A stretch of DNA of 64,000 bases, from assembly GCF_000980885.2 (NCBI RefSeq), contig NZ_LBDA02000029.1:1-64000 (forward strand), written 5' to 3'. The notes under the pieces were generated by a model. That model saw only the letters and a list, made by a program, of their open reading frames with translations, was not told where the DNA came from and made no database searches. Within the stretch, counting starts at the first letter, position 1, and every line of letters starts with the position of its first letter. The position numbers were made by a program, and so were the translations under genes. Shown one piece after another: positions 58,751 through 64,000 of the stretch. Source of the DNA: Streptomyces malaysiense (GTDB lineage: Bacteria > Actinomycetota > Actinomycetes > Streptomycetales > Streptomycetaceae).

Positions 58751-59452
58751 ATGACGACCCCGGACAACAAGCCACCCGCGTCGCAGCCTCCGGTGCCCGC
58801 CGTGAAGGACCGGATCTACCGCTCGCCCATGGGGCTCGCCGGCGGCGTGCTGCTGCTCGCGGTCGTCGCCTGGCTGGGCTCCGACGCGCTGTTCAACGGC
58901 CACGGCCGCGCCCCCTGGCTCGCACTGGCCACGATGATCCTGCTCCTGCCGCTGGTGATCGCCTTCACGCTGCGTCCGGCCGTGTTCGCCAACGAGGAAC
59001 GGCTGCGGATCCGCAACCCGTACCGGGTGATCACCGTGCCGTGGGCGGAGGTCGAGGCGCTGCGTTCCGGCTTCACCAACGAGGTGCGCACCAAGTCCGG
59101 CGCCAAGTACCAGCTGTGGGCCGTTCCCGTGTCGCTGCGCGGCCGCAAGAGGGCGGAGCGGCGGGCGGCGTCCGCGGCCCGCCGCTCGGCGACGGGCAGC
59201 GCGGGACTCGGGGCCGGGCTCGGCGCCAGGGGCGTCGGCTTCGGCGGGCTCGGTGCCGGCGGCGCCGACACCATCGGGCCGGCTCGGGCGGAGAGCGACA
59301 AGATCATGGACGACCTGCGCGATCTCCTGGACCGGTGCGGCGACGGGGAGCCCGCCCAGGGCGGTACGACGATCCGCTGGGCCTACGAAGTGGCGGCGCC
59401 GACGCTGGCGGGGGCCGTGCTGCTGGTGATCCTGCTGGTGACCGGCGGCTGA
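58751..59452 (+). CDS. PH-domain-like (bPH6 type) membrane protein
   Basis: The product has 233 residues from ATG 58751. Two membrane helices near the start (about 28-45 and 54-72) are followed by a small beta domain typical of bacterial PH-like proteins (RPAVFANEERLRIRNPYRVITVPWAEVEALRSGFTNEVRTKSG). A Gly/Ala-rich linker (about 145-180) and a C-terminal hydrophobic helix follow. Its function is unknown. It is divergent from deoC and ends before a shared terminator. Confidence 0.82.
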   Translation: MTTPDNKPPASQPPVPAVKDRIYRSPMGLAGGVLLLAVVAWLGSDALFNGHGRAPWLALATMILLLPLVIAFTLRPAVFANEERLRIRNPYRVITVPWAEVEALRSGFTNEVRTKSGAKYQLWAVPVSLRGRKRAERRAASAARRSATGSAGLGAGLGARGVGFGGLGAGGADTIGPARAESDKIMDDLRDLLDRCGDGEPAQGGTTIRWAYEVAAPTLAGAVLLVILLVTGG

Positions 59453-59561
59453 GGAGGCACCGGCCTTCAGCTCTACGGCGGTCGCGGTTGCTGTCGCTGT
59501 CGTAGGGCGGTCGCGGCCCTACCGCGTCCGTGACCGCCGGTACGCACAGCCGGTACGCACA

Positions 59562-59603
59562 AGGGGCACCCCTGGGATCGGGATCTGATCCGGGGGTGCC
59601 CCT
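59562..59603. terminator. Terminator between PH-domain gene and mutase gene
   Basis: Arms 59562-59572 and 59593-59603 (AGGGGCACCCC with its complement) pair over 11 bp, with further GGATC/GATCC pairing inside. The hairpin lies between two convergent genes. Confidence 0.8.
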
Positions 59604-59639
59604 GGCTTTCTCCGGCTTTCTCCGGTGCCGTCGGCGGTT

Positions 59640-61283
59640 TCAGATGCCGGCGGCGGCGGAGAGGTCGCGCTTGACGGCCTCCAGGAGCTCCTTCGCGCGG
59701 GCGTGGGCGGCCGGGAGGTCGGTGCGCGCCGGAACCGGCACGACGACCTCCAGGTAGCACTTCAGCTTCGGCTCGGTGCCGCTGGGCCGGACGATGACGC
59801 GGGCGCCGTCCAGGGTGTAGCGCAGGCCGTCCGTCGGCGGCAGCGTCTCCGTGCCCTCGGTCAGGTCCTCCGCCCGGGTGACGGCCAGGCCCGCGAGCCG
59901 CGTCGGGGGCTGCTCGCGCAGGCGGCGCATCGCGTCGGCGATCAGCGAGAGGTCCTGGACGCGCACCGACAGCTGGTCGGTGGCGTGCAGTCCGTGCTCG
60001 ACGGCGAGGTCGTCCAGGAGGTCGAGGAGGGTACGGCCCTCCTCCTTCAGGCCGGACGCCAGTTCGGTGATCAGGAGGGCCGCGGTGATGCCGTCCTTGT
60101 CGCGCACGCCCTCGGGGTCCACGCAGTAGCCGAGGGCCTCCTCGTAGCCGTAGCGCAGGCCGTCGACGCGGGCGATCCACTTGAAGCCGGTGAGCGTCTC
60201 CTCGTACGGCAGCCCCGCCTTGCCGGCGATCCGGCCGAGCAGGGAGGAGGACACGATCGACTCCGCGAAGGTGCCCCGGGCGCCGCGGCGCACCAGGTGG
60301 GCGGCGAGCAGCGCGCCGACCTCGTCGCCGCGCAGCATCCGCCAGTCGGCGCCGTCCTTGACGGCCACGGCGCACCGGTCGGCGTCGGGGTCGTTGGCGA
60401 TGACCAGGTCGGGGTCGGTGGCGCGGGCCCGGCCGAACGCCAGGTCCATCGCGCCCGGCTCCTCGGGGTTGGGGAAGGCGACGGTCGGGAAGTCCGGGTC
60501 GGGCTCGGCCTGCTCGGCGACCAGCACGGGCTCCGGGAAGCCGGCGCGGGCGAACGCGGCGAGGAGGACGTCCTTGCCGACGCCGTGCATGGCGGTGTAG
60601 ACGGTGCGGGCGGTGCGGGGGGAGCCGGCGGCCAGTACGGCGTCGGTACGGGCGAGATAGGCGTCCAGGACCGCGTCGTCCAGGGTCTCCCAGCCGGACT
60701 CCGGGCGGGGCACGTCGGCCAGGGAGGCGATCGCGTCGATCTCGGCGGCGATGCCCGCGTCGGCCGGGGGCACGATCTGCGAGCCGTCGCCCAGGTACAC
60801 CTTGTAGCCGTTGTCCCGGGGCGGGTTGTGGCTGGCGGTGACCTCCACACCCGCGACCGCGCCCAGGTGCCGGATCGCGAAGGCGAGCACGGGAGTGGGG
60901 AGCGGACGGGGGAGCACGGCGGCGCGCAGGCCGGCGCCTGTCATCACGGCGGCGGTGTCGCGGGCGAAGTCGGCGGACTTGTGGCGGGCGTCGTAGCCGA
61001 TGACGACGAGGCCGGCGTCGGAGCCCCCGTGCGGGGTGCCGTTCTTCTTCAGGTACGCGGCGAGGCCGGCGGCGGCGCGGATGACGACGTTGCGGTTCAT
61101 GCGCATCGGGCCGGCACCCAGCTCGCCGCGCAGGCCGGCGGTGCCGAACTGGAGGGTGCCGGCGAAACGTGCCGCCAGCTCCTTCTCGTCGCCGGAGCCG
61201 ATCAGTTCGGCGAGTTCGGCGCGGGTCTCCGGGTCGGGGTCCTCGGCGAGCCATGCGTTGGCCCGCGCGATCAGATCGTGCAC
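59640..61283 (-). CDS. Phosphomannomutase/phosphopentomutase-type phospho-sugar mutase
   Basis: The product has 547 residues from GTG 61283, with GAGAGG eleven bases upstream (the frame is open further but lacks homology). Family motifs: LQFGTAGLRGELGAG, VEVTASHNPPRDNGYKVYLGDG with the phospho-serine, metal loop NDPDADRCAV, FKWIARVDGLRYGYEEALGY and VIVRPSGTEPKLKCYLE. The TASHNPPxDNGYKVY form is that of the PGM2 group, some members of which act on ribose and deoxyribose phosphates. Between deoC and the purine phosphorylase, conversion of (deoxy)ribose 1-phosphate to 5-phosphate is a likely role; no separate deoB is seen here. Confidence 0.9.
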   Translation of the reverse strand: MHDLIARANAWLAEDPDPETRAELAELIGSGDEKELAARFAGTLQFGTAGLRGELGAGPMRMNRNVVIRAAAGLAAYLKKNGTPHGGSDAGLVVIGYDARHKSADFARDTAAVMTGAGLRAAVLPRPLPTPVLAFAIRHLGAVAGVEVTASHNPPRDNGYKVYLGDGSQIVPPADAGIAAEIDAIASLADVPRPESGWETLDDAVLDAYLARTDAVLAAGSPRTARTVYTAMHGVGKDVLLAAFARAGFPEPVLVAEQAEPDPDFPTVAFPNPEEPGAMDLAFGRARATDPDLVIANDPDADRCAVAVKDGADWRMLRGDEVGALLAAHLVRRGARGTFAESIVSSSLLGRIAGKAGLPYEETLTGFKWIARVDGLRYGYEEALGYCVDPEGVRDKDGITAALLITELASGLKEEGRTLLDLLDDLAVEHGLHATDQLSVRVQDLSLIADAMRRLREQPPTRLAGLAVTRAEDLTEGTETLPPTDGLRYTLDGARVIVRPSGTEPKLKCYLEVVVPVPARTDLPAAHARAKELLEAVKRDLSAAAGI

Positions 61284-61384
61284 CTTGGGATCAACCTCTC
61301 CTGTGTTTGCCGAGTGGCTCTGGTTCGGCCGGGGGCGGCTGCCTGGGCCGCAATTGTCTCTGGTGGCGGGGGCGCTCGCGGGTA

Positions 61385-61411
61385 CCGCTCGTTCCGCTCG
61401 TTCCGCTCGTT
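61385..61411. repeat. 9-bp tandem repeat (CCGCTCGTT)x3
   Basis: Three exact 9-base units begin at 61385, 61394 and 61403, followed by a partial unit. The repeat is noncoding and probably variable in copy number. Confidence 0.85.
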
Positions 61412-61600
61412 CCGCCGGGCGGGTCGCCGGGGCGTGACAGTCGCCGGCGCGCCCCGGCCTCTGAGCCGGGCGCCTGGCGGCGCCGACGAGATCCCGAGAC
61501 CGACGACCGGGCTCCCCGTGCCGCTCGGCCGCGTGCCGCGAGGTGCCCGATGACGGACCGCAGTCACGGACCGCAGTCGTCCTGGACATGCGCACCGTCC

Positions 61601-61628
61601 GGAACCCGGAACCCGGAACCCGGAACCC
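61601..61628. repeat. 7-bp tandem repeat (GGAACCC)x4
   Basis: Four exact 7-base units begin at 61601, 61608, 61615 and 61622, followed by GGA. The repeat is noncoding and likely prone to slippage. Confidence 0.85.
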
Positions 61629-61866
61629 GGAGCCGTCCGGCGGTCGGCCGGACCGCCCGCGCCGACCCGGCACCCGTCCGGATCACGCACGCCGTCCGTC
61701 ACCGGCCCGGACGCGCGCACCGCACGGCACGGGCCGGGACGCACGAGCCGTCCGGCACCAGCCGGACACGTGCGGGGCCCGGCACCGCCGGCGGCACCCG
61801 TACACCGTCCCCGGCGTCGGCCGCCGGGAGCACGGGGCTTTTGACGCCCAGGCCGTCCGCCGAGGG

Positions 61867-62691
61867 TTACAGCTTCCGCAGCACCTTCGCCAGCAGCGCC
61901 CCCATGCGGGCGGCCGAGTCGCGGCCGGCCTGGAGGACTTCCTCGTGGTTGAGGGGTTCACCGGTCATGCCCGCGGCGAGGTTGGTGACCAGGGAGATGC
62001 CCAGGACCTCGGCCCCGGCCTCGCGCGCGGCGATGGCCTCCAGGACCGTGGACATGCCGACCAGGTCCGCGCCGATGACGCGGGCCATGCGGATCTCGGC
62101 CGGGGTCTCGTAGTGCGGGCCGGGGAACTGCGCGTAGACACCCTCTTCGAGGGTCGGGTCGATCTCCTTGCACAGGGCGCGCAGCCGCGGCGAGTACAGG
62201 TCGGTCAGGTCGACGAAGTTCGCGCCCACGATCGGCGAGGTCGCCGTGAGGTTGATGTGGTCGCTGATCAGCACCGGCTGGCCGGGGCGCATGCCCTCGC
62301 GCAGACCGCCGCACCCGTTGGTGAGCACGATGGTCTTGCAGCCGGCGGCGACGGCCGTACGGACGCCGTGCGAGACGGCGGCGACGCCACGGCCCTCGTA
62401 GTAGTGGGTGCGGCCCAGGAAGACGAGGGCGCGCTTGTCACCGAAGGAGTACGAGCGGATCTTGCCGCCGTGCCCCTCGACGGCCGGCGGCGGGAAGCCG
62501 GGCAGCTCGGTGACCTGGAACTCCGCGTCGGGAGCGCCGAGGGCGTCGACGGCCGGAGCCCAGCCGGAGCCCATCACGAGGGCGACGTCGTGGGTCTCGG
62601 CGCCGGTCAGTTCCCGCAGGCGCGCGGCGGCGGCGTCGGCGGCGGCGTACGGGTCGCCCTGGATGTCGTCCGGAAGAAGAGATGCGTTCAC
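61867..62691 (-). CDS. Purine nucleoside phosphorylase (trimeric, PunA-like)
   Basis: The product has 274 residues from GTG 62691. It cleaves inosine, guanosine and their deoxy forms with phosphate. Motifs of the trimeric class: [32 protein letters not shown] (phosphate and ribose site), [31 protein letters not shown] and [17 protein letters not shown]. The frame extends 17 codons further upstream, but that part contains the operator palindrome, so the GTG is the true start. TACCCT (62699-62704) seven bases before it suggests a leaderless mRNA. Confidence 0.95.
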   Translation of the reverse strand: MNASLLPDDIQGDPYAAADAAAARLRELTGAETHDVALVMGSGWAPAVDALGAPDAEFQVTELPGFPPPAVEGHGGKIRSYSFGDKRALVFLGRTHYYEGRGVAAVSHGVRTAVAAGCKTIVLTNGCGGLREGMRPGQPVLISDHINLTATSPIVGANFVDLTDLYSPRLRALCKEIDPTLEEGVYAQFPGPHYETPAEIRMARVIGADLVGMSTVLEAIAAREAGAEVLGISLVTNLAAGMTGEPLNHEEVLQAGRDSAARMGALLAKVLRKL

Positions 62692-62698
62692 GTGGACG

Positions 62699-62704
62699 AG
62701 GGTA
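62699..62704 (-). promoter_or_regulatory. -10-like box of purine phosphorylase gene (possible leaderless transcript)
   Basis: Read on the minus strand, TACCCT lies seven bases before the GTG start of the phosphorylase gene. With no room for a ribosome-binding site, transcription probably starts at the start codon. Confidence 0.5.
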
Positions 62705-62716
62705 GCCGCTTCTCGC

Positions 62717-62728
62717 CTACGCGCGTAG
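62717..62728. promoter_or_regulatory. Nucleoside-regulon operator in the purine phosphorylase promoter
   Basis: A perfect palindrome CTACGCGCGTAG lies 25 bases upstream of the phosphorylase start codon and 12 bases from its -10-like box, within the promoter. Confidence 0.82.
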
Positions 62729-62829
62729 ATGACAGACATCACGGGATTGGGATCGTTGTCTTGTCGTTTCCGACGATGGATCGCCGCGGGTATTTCGCAG
62801 GTGTGGCAGGTGCGGCGGGAGTGCGCCGG

Positions 62830-63267
62830 TCAGCAGGGGCGCTTGCGCAGTTCCATCACGTAGTCGTGGGGCGCGCCGGCGGACTCCACCGCGTCGGCGA
62901 TCTCGCCCAGGTAGCGGGCCGAGGGGAGGCCGCCCTCGTAGTCGTTGAGGACGTAGGTCCAGGCCGGCTTCTCGCCGTCCAGGGTGTGCACGCGTACACG
63001 GACGCGGCGGTACGTGCCGAGGTCCACGCCGTCCCAGCGGTCGAGGGACTCCTCGTCCATGGGCGCGATGTCGTACAGGCCGACGAACACCTGGGCCAGC
63101 GGCTCCTCGACGATCGTCGCCAGCGCGCCCTCCCAGCCGAGCTGCTCCCCGCCGAAGGTCAGCCGCCAGTCGTTCAGCCAGCCCGTGGCGCGCAGCGGGG
63201 AGTGCGGTGCGCGGCGGGACATCAGCCGGGCGTCGAGATTGCCGGCGTAGGCGGCATAGAGCGACAT
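62830..63267 (-). CDS. Gamma-glutamylcyclotransferase-fold protein
   Basis: The product has 145 residues from ATG 63267. The N-terminus MSLYAAYAGNLDARLMSRRAPHS matches the YGSN-type loop of the GGCT fold, and VFVGLYDIAPMDEESLDRWDG and TYVLNDYEGGLPSARYL follow as in that family. GGCT-like enzymes form 5-oxoproline from gamma-glutamyl amines, but Streptomyces relatives are uncharacterised. The frame is open to 63543, but only the last 145 residues show homology. It is divergent from the flavoprotein gene. Confidence 0.82.
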   Translation of the reverse strand: MSLYAAYAGNLDARLMSRRAPHSPLRATGWLNDWRLTFGGEQLGWEGALATIVEEPLAQVFVGLYDIAPMDEESLDRWDGVDLGTYRRVRVRVHTLDGEKPAWTYVLNDYEGGLPSARYLGEIADAVESAGAPHDYVMELRKRPC

Positions 63268-63542
63268 GGGGGAGAGGGTACGGCAGCGCTCCCGCCCCGC
63301 TTGCGCGCCCTGAGAGCGAGCCCCGGGGACGCCCCTGAGGAGCGGGGCTCCCCGGCCATCGGGTCTCCCGGCCTCCGGGTCCCCCGGCCCGGGGCCGCTC
63401 CGCGTCTCCAGGGAGGGCCTCGGCCGGGTATCGGGCGGCCCGGCCGGATTCCGTACGGTCCGTGATGCGGGGAACGCGCGTCGGCGCACGTCGGGCGGGG
63501 CCCACCGCCCCCGGGCAGTGGCATCTTGAAGCGTGCGGGACA

Positions 63543-64000
63543 ATGGGGTACGTGACTCGGATCGTGATCATCGGTGGCGGACCTGGCGGATATGAAGCGG
63601 CGCTGGTGGCCGCGCAGCTCGGCGCGGAGGTGACCGTCGTCGACTGCGACGGTCTGGGCGGCGCGTCGGTGCTGACCGACTGCGTGCCGTCGAAGACCCT
63701 CATCGCGACGGCCGAGGTCATGACGACCTTCGACTCGTCGTACGAGGAACTCGGCATCATCGTCGCCGACGACACCCCGCCCCTGGAGCGGGCCGCGCGG
63801 GTCGTCGGCGTGGACCTGGGCAAGGTCAACCGACGGGTCAAGCGGCTCGCGCTGGCGCAGTCGCACGACATCACCGCCTCCGTGACGCGCGCCGGCGCGC
63901 GGGTCATGCGCGGGCGCGGACGCCTGGAGGGCATGCAGGCGCTCGACGGGTCGAGGAAGGTCGTCGTCACCGTCGCCGACGGCACCGAGGAGACCCTCAC
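63543..64000 (+). CDS. NAD(P)H quinone dehydrogenase-like flavoprotein (LpdA type), 5' part
   Basis: The gene is cut by the window end; about 152 codons are seen from ATG 63543 (GTG 63552 is an alternative). The FAD motif is RIVIIGGGPGGYEAALVAAQLGAEVTVVD. At the redox site of dihydrolipoamide dehydrogenases (GGTCxNxGCIPSK) it reads GGASVLTDCVPSKTLIATAE: the first cysteine is Ala/Ser-replaced and only one remains. This pattern matches mycobacterial LpdA (Rv3303c), an NAD(P)H quinone reductase rather than a disulfide reductase, from memory. It is likely a cytosolic redox enzyme. Confidence 0.85.
   Translation, partial: MGYVTRIVIIGGGPGGYEAALVAAQLGAEVTVVDCDGLGGASVLTDCVPSKTLIATAEVMTTFDSSYEELGIIVADDTPPLERAARVVGVDLGKVNRRVKRLALAQSHDITASVTRAGARVMRGRGRLEGMQALDGSRKVVVTVADGTEETL

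Larger units (their letters stand above)
61284..61866. other. Long gap without a supported gene, with short tandem repeats
   Basis: This 583-base stretch between two minus-strand genes shows no convincing coding frame. It holds two tandem repeats: CCGCTCGTT three times (61385-61411) and GGAACCC four times (61601-61628). The many Cys/Arg/Pro-rich open frames are products of high G/C. Confidence 0.6.

Noticed and set aside
62692..62742. 17-codon N-terminal extension of purine nucleoside phosphorylase
   Set aside because: It includes the operator palindrome and a -10-like box, and the family begins at the GTG 62691 position.

Overview
The window is high-GC actinobacterial DNA and almost certainly Streptomyces. 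The gene order afsQ2-afsQ1-sigQ, the nucleoside-salvage genes and the nonulosonic-acid wall-polymer genes match, from memory, the S. coelicolor region around SCO4864-SCO4919. The left end (1-10394) differs: it holds a very large secreted YD-repeat toxin gene and its candidate immunity gene, in DNA that is more A/T-rich at the toxin tip.

Layout. (1) 1-10394: polymorphic toxin system, a 3200-residue secreted RHS protein with HINT and RNase A-like tip, and an abutting small gene. (2) 10863-20642: FG-GAP surface protein, ECF sigma factor with a membrane partner, L,D-transpeptidase lipoprotein, acyl-CoA mutase large subunit, LysE exporter, and a divergent TetR / FAD-monooxygenase pair with two operators. 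(3) 20639-29184: cell-wall nonulosonic acid (Kdn/sialic-type) polymer cluster, with acyltransferase, two polysialyltransferase-like enzymes, GT2, another putative glycosyltransferase, CMP-nonulosonate synthetase fused to a HAD phosphatase, and a NeuB-type synthase. (4) 29362-39131: methyltransferase remnant, M20 amidohydrolase, BMP-type nucleoside ABC importer, cdd, deoA and a Uma2 protein. (5) 39135-45136: transporters, an eroded sigma/STAS pseudogene pair, a second sliding clamp, LysR and a hydrolase. (6) 45293-55118: add, small secreted and membrane proteins, an XRE/DUF397 pair, the afsQ system with sigQ, and a uridine-kinase-like gene. (7) 55310-64000: two aldehyde dehydrogenase genes with deoC, a PH-domain-like membrane protein, a phosphohexo/pentomutase, purine nucleoside phosphorylase, a GGCT-like protein and the start of a flavoprotein disulfide-reductase homologue.

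The most interesting signal is regulatory. A 12-bp palindrome, CTACGCGCGTAG, or a close variant lies in front of five separate transcription units: the BMP lipoprotein, the ABC importer, add, deoC-aldehyde dehydrogenases and purine nucleoside phosphorylase. These units would together import nucleosides, deaminate them, phosphorolyse them, isomerise the pentose phosphate, cleave it and oxidise the acetaldehyde. This looks like a dedicated nucleoside-catabolism regulon whose regulator is not in the window. At add and the phosphorylase the operator sits just upstream of a -10-like box only 6-7 nt from the start codon, suggesting repressor-controlled leaderless genes.

Other unusual points: the importer ATPase gene has no ATG/GTG/TTG start and seems to begin at ATC; one aldehyde dehydrogenase homologue has no cysteine at all; the NeuB-type synthase lacks a SAF domain; two convergent genes have been eroded into a shared junction; and a short G/C-rich palindromic element lies inside the sigQ reading frame.
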